Made by a program: the position numbers and the translations under genes. The notes beneath the pieces were generated by a model. It was not told the DNA's origin and searched no databases. It saw nothing but the letters and a program-made list of their open reading frames with translations. Shown piece after piece: positions 19,010 through 27,660 of a DNA stretch of 64,000 nt. The DNA is from Hoeflea sp. (GTDB taxonomy: Bacteria; Pseudomonadota; Alphaproteobacteria; Rhizobiales; Rhizobiaceae), in assembly GCF_002733955.1 (NCBI RefSeq), contig NZ_NVXQ01000008.1:144131-208130 (forward strand). The letters are read 5' to 3'. Each line of letters opens with the position of its first letter. Position 1 is the first letter of the stretch.

Positions 19010-21304
19010 TTATGCTGCCACGCAATCGGCGAAATAGGCTACCTGGCCGTCGCTGCCAATCTCCTGCACCAGGCCGTGGATATCGGTCTCGAAGCCCGGG
19101 CATTCGCGGGCGAACGCACGGTTGAACTTCAGGTACTCCACGATCTTGGTGTTGAACACCTCGCCCGGGATCAACAGCGGAATGCCCGGCGGATAAGGCG
19201 TCACCAGGCTGGTGGTGATCCGGCCCTCGAGCGCGTCGATCGGCACCCGCTGCGTCGTCCGCTGGGCAATATGGGCAAAGGCATCGCTGGGCTTCATCGC
19301 CGGCGTCAAATTGCTCAGATACATCTCGGTCGACAGGATCGCCACGTCATACTTGGCATAGAGCGAGTGCACGTGCTGGCACAGATCCCGCAAGCCCATC
19401 CTCTCGTAGCGCGGCTGCTTGGCGCAGAACTCGGGCATCACCCGCCACATCGGCTGGTTCTGATCGTAGTCATCCTTGAACTGCTGCAATTCGGTCAGCA
19501 GCGAATTCCAGCGCCCCTTGGTGATACCGATGGTGAACATGATGAAGAAGCTGTAGAGGCCGGTCTTTTCCACCACCACGCCGTGCTCGGCCAGGTACTT
19601 GGTCACGATCGAGGCGGGGATGCCGGTGTCCTCGAAGCGGCCGTCGAGATTGAGACCCGGCGTGATGATCGTCGCCTTGATCGGGTCAAGCATGTTGAAG
19701 CCCGGCGCCATGTCGCCGAAGCCGTGCCAGGAATCCTCGCCGTCGGAGGATTGCACCCCGTCGGCATCGGTGCGCTTGAGCACCCAGTCACGGGTCTCGC
19801 CGATGCCTTCCTCCTCGAGCTCGACCGGCGGGCCCCAGACCTGGAACCACCAGTCGCCCTCGCCGAACTCGTCGTCCACCTTGCGCATCGCCCGGCGGAA
19901 ATCGAGCGCTTCGGCAATGCTTTCCTCGACCAGCGCGGTGCCACCGGGAGGCTCCATCATCGCCGCCGCCACATCGCAGCTGGCAATGATCGAATATTGC
20001 GGGCTGGTGGATGTGTGCATCAGGTAGGCCTCGTTGAAGAGGTGACGGTCCAACTTGGTGTCCTGACTGTCCTGCACCAACACATGGCTTGCCTGGCTGA
20101 TACCGGCCAAAAGCTTGTGAATCGATTGCGTCGCATAGGTCACCGAATGCATCGGCCGCGCCCGCTTGCGGCCCATCGAATGGTAGCTGCCATAGAAGGG
20201 ATGGAACGCCGCATGCGGCAGCCAGGCCTCGTCGAAATGCAGGTTTTCGACATAGCCGTCGAGCAGATCCTTCACGGTCTCGGTGTTGTACAGGACCCCG
20301 TCATAGGTCGACTGCGTCAGCGTCATGATCCGCGGCTTGACCGTGTCGGCGTCCACGCCATCAAGCAACGGATTGGCCCGGATCTTGGATTTGATCGAGC
20401 TGATCTCGAACTCGCTCTGCGGGATCGGGCCGATGATGCCGTAATGGTTGCGTGTCGGTTTCAAAAACACCGGAACTGCACCGGTCATGATGATCGAGTG
20501 CAGGATCGATTTGTGACAATTGCGGTCGACCACCACCACATCGCCCGGCGCCACAGTGTGGTGCCAGACCATCTTGTTCGAGGTCGAGGTGCCGTTGGTG
20601 ACAAAGAAGCAATGGTCGGCATTGAAGATCCGCGCCGCATTGCGCTCCGACGCGCCGATGGCGCCATTGTGATCCAGCAGCTGTCCCAGCTCTTCCACGG
20701 AGTTGCAGACATCGGCGCGCAGCATGTTTTCACCGTAGAACTGGTGGTACATCTGCCCGATCGGGCTTTTCAGAAACGCTACGCCGCCGGAGTGGCCGGG
20801 ACAGTGCCAGGAGTAGGATCCGTCCTCGGCATAGTCGAGCAGCGCCTTGAAGAACGGCGGCTGGATGCCCTCAAGATATTTCTTGGCCTCACGGATAATG
20901 TGCCGCGCCACGAACTCCGGCGTGTCTTCAAACATGTGAATGAAGCCGTGCAGCTCGCGCAGAATATCATTGGGCAGGTGGCGGCTGGTCTTGGTTTCAC
21001 CGTAGATGTAGATCGGCACATCGGCATTCTTCCAGCGCACCTCCTCGATGAAGTTGCGGAGATTGAGCACCGCCGGATCAAGGTCCGGCCCCGGGCTGAA
21101 TTCCTCGTCATCGATCGACAGCACAAAGGCACTGGCGCGCGACTGCTGCTGGGCAAACTGCGAAAGATCGCCGTAGCCCGTCACGCCCAGAACTTCGAAC
21201 CCTTCATTCTCGATCGCCTCCGCCATGGCGCGAATGCCAAGCCCCGAGGAATTCTCCGAGCGAAAATCTTCATCGATGATGACAACGGGAAAGCGAAACT
21301 TCAT
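19010..21304 (-). CDS. Orn/Lys/Arg decarboxylase, fold-I (CadA/SpeF/AdiA type)
   Basis: A 764-residue PLP enzyme. It has an N-terminal receiver-like wing domain (VVIIDEDFRSENSSGLGIRAMAEAIENEGFEVLG), the large catalytic domain with SWHCPGHSGG, TNGTSTSNKMV and the PLP-binding Lys in ATQSIHKLL, and a C-terminal domain. It decarboxylates a basic amino acid to a diamine for acid resistance or polyamine supply. Which of ornithine, lysine or arginine is used cannot be decided here. It is the last gene of the chromosome-like part; accessory DNA begins about 290 bp beyond its start codon. Confidence 0.92.
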   Translation of the reverse strand: MKFRFPVVIIDEDFRSENSSGLGIRAMAEAIENEGFEVLGVTGYGDLSQFAQQQSRASAFVLSIDDEEFSPGPDLDPAVLNLRNFIEEVRWKNADVPIYIYGETKTSRHLPNDILRELHGFIHMFEDTPEFVARHIIREAKKYLEGIQPPFFKALLDYAEDGSYSWHCPGHSGGVAFLKSPIGQMYHQFYGENMLRADVCNSVEELGQLLDHNGAIGASERNAARIFNADHCFFVTNGTSTSNKMVWHHTVAPGDVVVVDRNCHKSILHSIIMTGAVPVFLKPTRNHYGIIGPIPQSEFEISSIKSKIRANPLLDGVDADTVKPRIMTLTQSTYDGVLYNTETVKDLLDGYVENLHFDEAWLPHAAFHPFYGSYHSMGRKRARPMHSVTYATQSIHKLLAGISQASHVLVQDSQDTKLDRHLFNEAYLMHTSTSPQYSIIASCDVAAAMMEPPGGTALVEESIAEALDFRRAMRKVDDEFGEGDWWFQVWGPPVELEEEGIGETRDWVLKRTDADGVQSSDGEDSWHGFGDMAPGFNMLDPIKATIITPGLNLDGRFEDTGIPASIVTKYLAEHGVVVEKTGLYSFFIMFTIGITKGRWNSLLTELQQFKDDYDQNQPMWRVMPEFCAKQPRYERMGLRDLCQHVHSLYAKYDVAILSTEMYLSNLTPAMKPSDAFAHIAQRTTQRVPIDALEGRITTSLVTPYPPGIPLLIPGEVFNTKIVEYLKFNRAFARECPGFETDIHGLVQEIGSDGQVAYFADCVAA

Positions 21305-21592
21305 GGCAATGTCCTAGCGGGAAGACCAAGGCGGTAACAAGCAGCAGGAAACAACCGGAACCCCGCCAGTTTTCAGCGGAACCGGCTCCCGTGCATCAAG
21401 TGCAGTGTCTATAACACACACGACAAAGGCTTGAAGATGATGATGCGCGAGAACACATTTCGGCGGCACGGCCAAAGCTGTTTCGGGTGACGGCAGGCAA
21501 AGCATAAGCAAGAATGGCGGAGGAGAGAGGACGAAGTCCGAACCGGGAGCCATTGCGCTTTGGGTTGGCGGGCGGCAAAGCGCAAACAAAAA

Positions 21593-21612
21593 TGGCGGAG
21601 AGGGTGGGATTC
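21593..21612 (-). other. tRNA-Ser 3'-end fragment, candidate att scar
   Basis: TGGCGGAGAGGGTGGGATTC is, on the minus strand, the T-arm, acceptor 3' strand, discriminator and CCA of a bacterial tRNA-Ser. It is followed on that strand by TTTTTGTTTG, like a tRNA terminator. The rest of the tRNA is absent. This is what an integrase leaves at the distal end of an island inserted in a tRNA gene. Confidence 0.55.
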
Positions 21613-21944
21613 TCCCCCAAAGTCCATAGTATATTGACAGAATTAGCTAAATTGAGCCTAGCCACAATCTCAACGATACACTCCACGATACACCCAATTT
21701 ATTACGGTCGCAATGCGCAGGAATTTTTCTCTCGCCACTGACTGCAACAGTATTAGACTTTCTTGTTTTGCAACTGCGCGTTTCGTGACGTGGCGGCATC
21801 AGAATAGTCTTCTCACGGTGGGCACTTGATTGGCCAGATGAAATAGGAAGGGAAAGAGTGGTTAGGCGTCGGCGTGATCATCATTGCCAAATGGTGGTGT
21901 GGCGGCAGTAACAGTGTAAGCGCGAACCAGCAAAGCCATATCAA

Positions 21945-21963
21945 TGCGGAAATAATTTCCGCT
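21945..21963. repeat. Palindrome, left copy
   Basis: TGCGGAAATAATTTCCGCT, an 8+8 perfect palindrome about a central AAT/ATT core with one outer mismatch. The same sequence recurs at 40688 with perfect symmetry. It lies 113 bp beyond the last gene of the defence operon. Confidence 0.7.
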
Positions 21964-22075
21964 TACAGGATAATTCTCAGATGGATCAATCGCAGCGCGT
22001 CATTTGGAAAAAACAAACATTTTGATGGAAATTTTACCGCCAATATCACATCCGAAACAATGGAATAGATGAAAA

Positions 22076-23008
22076 TTAAGCACCCCTCTGGGTAATGTCA
22101 CCATTGGCCTCCACGCAAAGAACACTTCGACACAAATCGTAAGCCGCCGATTCTAATCTAAATCGTTTTGCCAGTTCGATCACCTCACTCAACGGCAGCG
22201 CCGTTAGCAAAACGTCTTCGCCGTTATGATTTGTTCCGAAGCCCGAATGAGACGCAATGCCCCCGCAATCACAAAGCACATACCTGTCATGAAAGGCAGG
22301 ACCTGGCTTTCGGCGCTGCCATTCAAATACCTCGATTGAAAACCCCTCTGGAATATTCACGCCAAACACTGCTTGTATATTCGCCTTGAGAACTTCAAGC
22401 TCGTAATCACCTCCGTCCTTGCGATGTATCTGGATATTTGCCTCGGCAATTCCAGCGCTGCTCATTCGTTGCATCATGGCAATGAGCGGCCCAGCATAGC
22501 GGGCCGATATAATCTCAAAGTACGGGTCTACGATCATGACCTCTTTTGCAGCACACAATAGCGGCGCTACACCGTCAGCAAACCCGTCGTTCGTCATTAG
22601 AACACGCCAGGAGGTGGTAGCTTGGAACAGAGGCGTGTTCTCGTCTAAATCCGCTGCGACAAGGACAGCCTGGCTGCCGGCCACAGCTGTTTCTGAAATG
22701 ATTGCGTTGAAGGGTTTTGCTTTGTGCTGAGCTAGGGCGTTATCCAACCATGATGTATTTGGGTCAAAATCTCTTCGGCTCGGAACAAGCGCAAACCTCT
22801 TCATCGCCAAAAGCTTCTCAATTGCCTTTTTCCGCTCCACATCTCTCATTTCGGATCGCTTGATTGCCTCGTGTACGGACGCCTCCCATTTTTTTGGGAA
22901 CCGAGAAATTAAACGCCCTTTTTCAAAGCCGAACTTTTCAGCAAGATATCTAAAGCGCGCCCAATCGGTCGCGATTGCCTCGGGCTCTACCGCATATTCA
23001 TGGATCAT
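22076..23008 (-). CDS. PLD-like protein, partner of the adjacent AAA ATPase
   Basis: A 310-residue protein of no family I can name with certainty. The C-terminal half has AKEVMIVDPYFEI followed about 70 residues later by FHDRYVLCDCGGIASHSGFG. These fit the beta-strand and catalytic His of phospholipase-D-like nucleases, in the HxR/HxD variant seen in defence-associated proteins. The N-terminal half is helical. Its ATG overlaps the ATPase stop by one base (TGATG), so the two are translationally coupled. Inference: nuclease or membrane-acting effector controlled by the ATPase. It is the last gene of the nine-gene operon. Confidence 0.55.
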   Translation of the reverse strand: MIHEYAVEPEAIATDWARFRYLAEKFGFEKGRLISRFPKKWEASVHEAIKRSEMRDVERKKAIEKLLAMKRFALVPSRRDFDPNTSWLDNALAQHKAKPFNAIISETAVAGSQAVLVAADLDENTPLFQATTSWRVLMTNDGFADGVAPLLCAAKEVMIVDPYFEIISARYAGPLIAMMQRMSSAGIAEANIQIHRKDGGDYELEVLKANIQAVFGVNIPEGFSIEVFEWQRRKPGPAFHDRYVLCDCGGIASHSGFGTNHNGEDVLLTALPLSEVIELAKRFRLESAAYDLCRSVLCVEANGDITQRGA

Positions 23009-24699
23009 CAGAAGAGTTCCTCTGCACGCTCTTCAAAAAAGCCCTTGGGCCAACGATCCATGAAATCACCATCGCCACTCACGCGCAGCGGTCGAAAAAT
23101 TACACCCTCATCCGTTGTCTCAACGTAGATCACCGAAAGGTTTTTTGGAATGAGTGATGGAACGCCTGGTGGCAACTCACCTTCACTTGTTTCCCTGACC
23201 CTTCTGAGCAACCTCAGCATGATGTGCTCGCTGTGGGTTTCCACGAGCAGTGTCTTGCCTGAACCAAACGAGCTTTCGCCTGGCATTACCGCTTGGATGA
23301 AAAGGTCACCGACGCCCACCTGAATTGCGGGATGGATATGAAGCTCTGGCTGTTCGATTGCCAGAATGCCGTCCTTGTCCCGAAGGCATCCAACGATCAC
23401 GGGGATCATCTGGGAGATGCCGACGCCGACATCGCTCGGAGCAACATTGATACCTCTAACGACGTCACGCAACACGATCTCGGTCCGCGAGGTCAGTTTC
23501 TGAAATTCTTCCTGTAGCTCGCCAATATCGTCTTCACTGATGCCGCGCTTGAACAATTGATCGATCCGGCTGGAGACAGGAATCTCCAAATATTCGGATT
23601 TCGCAATTTCATAGCTCGTGGCGAGTCTATCCTCTCCGTTCAGCCAGGCATTAACGCTGTCTAACAGTGTTCCTTTTGGGTCCGAATAGAGAAGGTCCCA
23701 AGCCGCCAAACCTTGCGCCCAGCGCCCCTCATCAGGTGAGAACTGAGGCCGGAAGGCTCTTGGCGGGATATCTCTCAATGGGCCAATATAGGTCATATCG
23801 GAGAGATAATCGCGAGCGATCCTCAATGGTCCAATGATCAATTCATCAAGCAAAGCAGAAAGACCACGTACTCGCGGGGTGCTGTTTTCCAGTTCGAATT
23901 TATTTGGCTCCGGATCACGCAGCTCCAAATCCCAAGGCTTATCAATCTCGGGAAGCGCCCCGATAACGGAAGCTGCGGCGACACGAAATTCGTTACTATC
24001 TTTGATGTCGATAGCCGTTGCCATATCTCGGGAAAGTTCCCAAAACTCGGCGCTTAATTTGGTGCCAATCGGATCGCTTTCCGCATCGGTGTCCTGCACC
24101 TCGTCATCGGCGTCTTTGTATTCCTCTAGCAATGGGTGCTGGAAATTGAAGTCCGTCAGCTGTGCCTGCCCGCTCTGGGGAGGCGACTTGATCGTTGCAA
24201 CTCTCTCACCATCCATTTCAACGATGAGCGTCGAAACGAATGGGGCATTGATCAGATCGCTCCACCGCATTTCCAGAGAAATGCCTATCTGCTGCACGAC
24301 TGCATACTCTTTCAAATCGGTGTTCTCACCGACTATGTAGCGGATACGGAGGTTCTCGAACTCAGGGGAGCCAAGTGAATTCCCATTGTTAATAGGGAGT
24401 CGCTCACTTCCCTGATCATCCGACAGATCGATCACCAGCTTGATGGCCATGGCTTTCGACAGATCGTGATTGTGGATCAGATTCCTAAAGCCGCCGAGGT
24501 CGATCAGGCCACCCGCAATGGTCTGGTCTGGATCAGGATTCTGCCGTTCGAGGATTTCTCGAACATAGTGAAGTGCCTGAAGGATGGTACTCTTACCTGC
24601 ACTATTGGGGCCAAACAGAAGCGTAATCGGCTTGAGGTCTATCACCTGCCTTATGCCAACACCCTTGAAATTTTCGACCTCTAACCGACTTAGCCGCAT
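23008..24699 (-). CDS. AAA ATPase of the AAA15/DUF3696 (OLD-like) type
   Basis: A 563-residue SMC/ABC-like ATPase. Walker A is GPNSAGKST (residues 30-38) after the typical opening RLSRLEVENFKGVG. Late in the sequence come the ABC-type Walker B EQPELHIHPAIQ and the switch LVETHSEHIMLRLLRR. The C-terminus (GDFMDRWPKGFFEERAEELF) matches DUF3696. No TOPRIM domain is seen, unlike OLD nucleases. Related ATPases act as sensors in PARIS, Septu and similar defence systems. I start at MRLSRLE, 14 bases after the upstream stop; a longer in-frame start would run into the previous gene. Confidence 0.85.
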   Translation of the reverse strand: MRLSRLEVENFKGVGIRQVIDLKPITLLFGPNSAGKSTILQALHYVREILERQNPDPDQTIAGGLIDLGGFRNLIHNHDLSKAMAIKLVIDLSDDQGSERLPINNGNSLGSPEFENLRIRYIVGENTDLKEYAVVQQIGISLEMRWSDLINAPFVSTLIVEMDGERVATIKSPPQSGQAQLTDFNFQHPLLEEYKDADDEVQDTDAESDPIGTKLSAEFWELSRDMATAIDIKDSNEFRVAAASVIGALPEIDKPWDLELRDPEPNKFELENSTPRVRGLSALLDELIIGPLRIARDYLSDMTYIGPLRDIPPRAFRPQFSPDEGRWAQGLAAWDLLYSDPKGTLLDSVNAWLNGEDRLATSYEIAKSEYLEIPVSSRIDQLFKRGISEDDIGELQEEFQKLTSRTEIVLRDVVRGINVAPSDVGVGISQMIPVIVGCLRDKDGILAIEQPELHIHPAIQVGVGDLFIQAVMPGESSFGSGKTLLVETHSEHIMLRLLRRVRETSEGELPPGVPSLIPKNLSVIYVETTDEGVIFRPLRVSGDGDFMDRWPKGFFEERAEELF

Positions 24700-24713
24700 A
24701 GTATTCTCGCTGA

Positions 24714-25697
24714 TTATTTGACGCCTTTGGCCTTGCCGGGAGCAGCAAGGATTTTTGGCATTTTGGAAAAACAGAAGAGTTGAAAAGCGCGCTCTATTGC
24801 GCCCCATTCACCGGTGTAAAATTCACCTGCCTGTGAGGTGAATTCCTTAGCAAAGCGGGCTTTGAGTTCAGTCTCATAAGTGTGGGCAGTGTTTCCGTCT
24901 TCGAAGGGTTGATGATGCATCAATGCCCATCGGCAGACTGCGCGTTCGGGAAAACCGCCATTGACCTCTTTCAACCTACGGAGTGGATCGTTGGACCGAC
25001 CGATTTTGACCAGTGCCTTGCCAACATGCGGACCAGAATTTCCGAGCAACATCTCCGCGTTCGTTGATAGCTTCATCAGGTAGAGATGATTCTCTCCATC
25101 TTCGTGCTTTGAGTTTCGATCCCCAAAACTTGGCGGGATACCTTTGGAGGGCTTGAGCACCTCTTCCATAGTGCCCTTACGGAGGTCATCTTCGCCAATA
25201 GGCGGCTCGCCGAACACATTGACTTGATACACTGGGTGGCTGAATGCGCGACGCTTCTCGTCCTGTTCCAGCAGAACTGCCTTGGTCGTTCGTTCAAATC
25301 GGTACTTATTGTCATATGACTTGGGTGCGATGGTCTTGATATGAACTCGGTTGATCACACGCCAAGCCCGGACGACTTTGATACCGTACGTCCACCGGTC
25401 TTCAAAGCTATGATCAAGCTTCCACTGCTTTGAGGCTTCGTTCTGCCGATCCACATCGAGGCATCGTTCCAGTTTGATCTCCAGGAAACCCAAAATTTGG
25501 CGCTGCAAATCCACCTGGGTCAATGAGTCAACGGCTCCATAGATAAGAACCAGATCACCGTCCTTCATCTTGCGGAACATGTCTTCGCGTTGAGCTTCAT
25601 GTGTGAAGCCGATATAACCGGCCTCCTCCGGATTAAAACCGTAAAACGCGCGGACCCAAATCTGTCGATCTTCAGGGCTGAATTGTTCGAGCTTCAT
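24714..25697 (-). CDS. EVE-like domain fused to GIY-YIG (T5orf172/MUG113-type) nuclease
   Basis: A 327-residue protein. The N-terminal half (GDLVLIYGAVDS, RQILGFLEIKLER, WTYGIKVVRAWRVINRV) resembles EVE/ASCH folds, which bind modified bases. The C-terminal part (LYLMKLSTNAEM then ALVKIGRSNDPLRRLKEVNGG, and later ETELKARFAKEFTSQAGEFYTGEW) is a GIY-YIG variant with the Arg and Glu of the active site. Such fusions are expected to cut DNA carrying modified cytosines. ATGA overlap with the stop of the preceding gene argues for start 25697. The EVE call is weaker than the GIY-YIG call. Confidence 0.65.
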   Translation of the reverse strand: MKLEQFSPEDRQIWVRAFYGFNPEEAGYIGFTHEAQREDMFRKMKDGDLVLIYGAVDSLTQVDLQRQILGFLEIKLERCLDVDRQNEASKQWKLDHSFEDRWTYGIKVVRAWRVINRVHIKTIAPKSYDNKYRFERTTKAVLLEQDEKRRAFSHPVYQVNVFGEPPIGEDDLRKGTMEEVLKPSKGIPPSFGDRNSKHEDGENHLYLMKLSTNAEMLLGNSGPHVGKALVKIGRSNDPLRRLKEVNGGFPERAVCRWALMHHQPFEDGNTAHTYETELKARFAKEFTSQAGEFYTGEWGAIERAFQLFCFSKMPKILAAPGKAKGVK

Positions 25698-26722
25698 CCC
25701 CACACCTTTGCCGTGTCTACGTCAAAGAAGTGGACACTGAGCTTGTTCTTTCTGGGTGTTTCGGCACGGAAGTCTGCAAAGCTGAATGCCTTGGCGATAA
25801 TCCGCCTATTGCTCTCGGAGTCGGGATCGCCAAAGAGGCCGACGAACAGATCGCTGATTCTGCCCTCAGGGACTTTTCTCAGCACATGATCATCATTGTC
25901 GTCGAATGAATGGCCGAAGACGAACAGCGATCCGCTGATGCTGGAAAAGCTGCGAAGTGCCTTGTGCAGGTAGGCGCTGTGCATGATCTTGTCGAGCTTA
26001 TCATGACTGTGACCCTCGGCGACAAAGAGCGGATACTTCTCTTCATCAAGGGCTGAGCGAACCTGTTCGACGATCGGGATATCGGTCTTCGACCAAGTGT
26101 ATTTTGTTATCTCATAGCCGGCGTCGAAGATATGCAGTGCGCCATGGAGAAAGTGCACCGTGGGCGAGTTGCTATCCTGCCAAGAGACATACGGGGCTGC
26201 TTCATTGCCTTCGGGGTGTCTAAATCCGTCATCGCATCTGATGTTCAACTCATCAACATCGTCATGCATCAGAGCCCAGTAAAGCAACACGTCGTAGTTC
26301 AGCGTATAGATGTGATCGAAATTGACCAGGAATGCTCGACAGGCCGCATACTGCTCGTTGTCAATGTCATAAGGTCGGTCGGGGTGGTTCAGCGCAATAG
26401 CGTTGGCGAGAATTGTCTTGATGGCAGACGCGTCTTTTTCGATCTGCTCCACCAATTCGGGAGAGCTTTCCTTGTAGCAGGCCAGGATTTTGGCCATATC
26501 AACCAACAGCCGAATTACTGCCTCGAAGTCTTGAGTACCGAGTGCTTCAAACACTGCCTGCGCGTAAGGCACAGATGAAAAATCAGCTTTGCTGAATAGT
26601 GATCCGTAGCTGAAAATGTCCGGCTTCAGGGCTATGCTGAAACCGTTGCCGAGGAGAACGTGCTTCCGCGCTCCTGCCCTTTTAAGGCAATCTTCAAAGC
26701 TGTGAATTGGTATCCTTGCCAT
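25694..26722 (-). CDS. DUF4917 family protein (SIR2-like)
   Basis: A 342-residue protein. LLGNGFSIAL near the N-terminus, then FDHIYTLNYDVLLYWAL and TVHFLHGALHIF, are the nucleotide-binding GxG, the catalytic TLNYD and the LHG motif of SIR2-like (STALD) proteins; the combination matches DUF4917. SIR2-like effectors in Thoeris, DSR and prokaryotic Argonaute systems deplete NAD+. Inference: an NADase-type abortive effector or an NAD-sensing partner of the restriction operon. ATG 26722 has GAGGTG upstream; a GTG at 26734 overlapping the previous stop is also possible. Confidence 0.75.
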   Translation of the reverse strand: MARIPIHSFEDCLKRAGARKHVLLGNGFSIALKPDIFSYGSLFSKADFSSVPYAQAVFEALGTQDFEAVIRLLVDMAKILACYKESSPELVEQIEKDASAIKTILANAIALNHPDRPYDIDNEQYAACRAFLVNFDHIYTLNYDVLLYWALMHDDVDELNIRCDDGFRHPEGNEAAPYVSWQDSNSPTVHFLHGALHIFDAGYEITKYTWSKTDIPIVEQVRSALDEEKYPLFVAEGHSHDKLDKIMHSAYLHKALRSFSSISGSLFVFGHSFDDNDDHVLRKVPEGRISDLFVGLFGDPDSESNRRIIAKAFSFADFRAETPRKNKLSVHFFDVDTAKVWG

Positions 26723-26730
26723 CACCCACC

Positions 26731-27660
26731 TCACGCATTCTCGTAGCTGCGTTCGAGCAGCGGTTTGGCTTTTTCGAAATCCTCGGCGGTGCGAATGGTG
26801 ATCTCCAGATCACCGGTACCGAAATGGCCGATGGTGCGGACATCGCGGGTGAAGCCATCCTCCAGTTGAATTGTATCAGGGTTGACCTTTACATAGACGA
26901 GCAGCTTCCGCTCCTGGGTCTTGATTTCGACACAGGCAAAGTTCTTGATCCGCTTGAAGGCGAAATAAAAGCGCAGAACCTTGAACTGCACATCATCGCC
27001 CATTCCTTCCAGGTGTTCCTTGACCGTGTCGAAGAGGGCGCGCAGCTTATCATCGGCCTTGTCGAGATACTGCGAAACGGTCGTGTATTTGGCCTTTTGC
27101 CCACTGTCTGGTCCGTTGCCAGTTTTGGCTGGAGCAACACTACCGTTCACCGGTGCTGAAGCGGCGTTGACCATTTCGAAAAGCAACAGGTCTTCATCAA
27201 ACTTCACATAGCGGATGAGTTCGATGTTGCGGTTCATCTGCTTGATGGCGTGTTCGTCATACTTGGAGAAATCACCGGCAATGCAGATAAGGCGCGGTGC
27301 CGACCACTCTACCAATTGGGCGGCTTTCTCGCCCAGAGTCTTGAGCACCAGCATCTCGAAATCGCCGCGATGGGTAACCAGCCAGTCCAAATAGAACAGA
27401 CCCTGGTTGATCACATTCATATTGGAATTACGCTTGTACTCGATGATCACGGGGCAGGAATTCTCATCAATACCGAGCGTGTCCATTCGACCGCCATGGT
27501 CACGGCCGGTGGAGAATTCGGATGCCAGAAAGCGGACGCCGAGAAAGGTTTCGAGGTTCTGCTCGATCAGGGTCTGGAGAGATTTCTCCAAGGCCAGAGA
27601 TGTGCCTTGCACTTCAGTCGCCACCTGCCGGTCAATACGGAAGAGTTTCAGATCGCTCAT
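26731..27660 (-). CDS. DUF5655 protein with PD-(D/E)XK-like N-terminal domain
   Basis: A 309-residue protein. Residues about 30-110 look like an endonuclease-fold domain: FLASEFSTGRDHGGRMDTLGIDENSCPVIIEYKRNSN, with D and E-x-K in nuclease spacing. The C-terminal third (LRALFDTVKEHLEGMGDDVQFKVLRFYFAFKRIKNFACVEI) matches DUF5655, often attached to restriction-associated proteins. The ATG overlaps the hsdS stop (ATGA), so it is an integral part of the type I operon. The exact role is unknown; it may modulate cleavage. Confidence 0.75.
   Translation of the reverse strand: MSDLKLFRIDRQVATEVQGTSLALEKSLQTLIEQNLETFLGVRFLASEFSTGRDHGGRMDTLGIDENSCPVIIEYKRNSNMNVINQGLFYLDWLVTHRGDFEMLVLKTLGEKAAQLVEWSAPRLICIAGDFSKYDEHAIKQMNRNIELIRYVKFDEDLLLFEMVNAASAPVNGSVAPAKTGNGPDSGQKAKYTTVSQYLDKADDKLRALFDTVKEHLEGMGDDVQFKVLRFYFAFKRIKNFACVEIKTQERKLLVYVKVNPDTIQLEDGFTRDVRTIGHFGTGDLEITIRTAEDFEKAKPLLERSYENA

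Larger units (their letters stand above)
21305..22075. other. Gene-free boundary between chromosome-like and accessory DNA
   Basis: Contents: the promoter region of the decarboxylase; a two-copy imperfect repeat at about 21490-21612, each copy CAAAGC..AA.CAA.AATGGCGGAG; a tRNA-Ser-like 3' fragment; AT-rich DNA; and a 19-bp palindrome at 21945. Base composition drops towards AT from 21620. I see no convincing gene; short open frames lack codon bias and ribosome-binding sites. Confidence 0.6.

Noticed and set aside
19076..21337. Long open frame on the plus strand opposite the Orn/Lys/Arg decarboxylase
   Set aside because: It is the antisense of a well-conserved gene in high-GC DNA; its translation is Arg/His-rich with no family features.
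21593..21612. A complete tRNA-Ser gene
   Set aside because: Only the 3' 20 bases match; the sequence beyond them does not continue into a T-loop or anticodon arm.
21874..22068. Small plus-strand frame across the left palindrome
   Set aside because: It has no ribosome-binding site, and the palindrome itself produces the open reading stretch.
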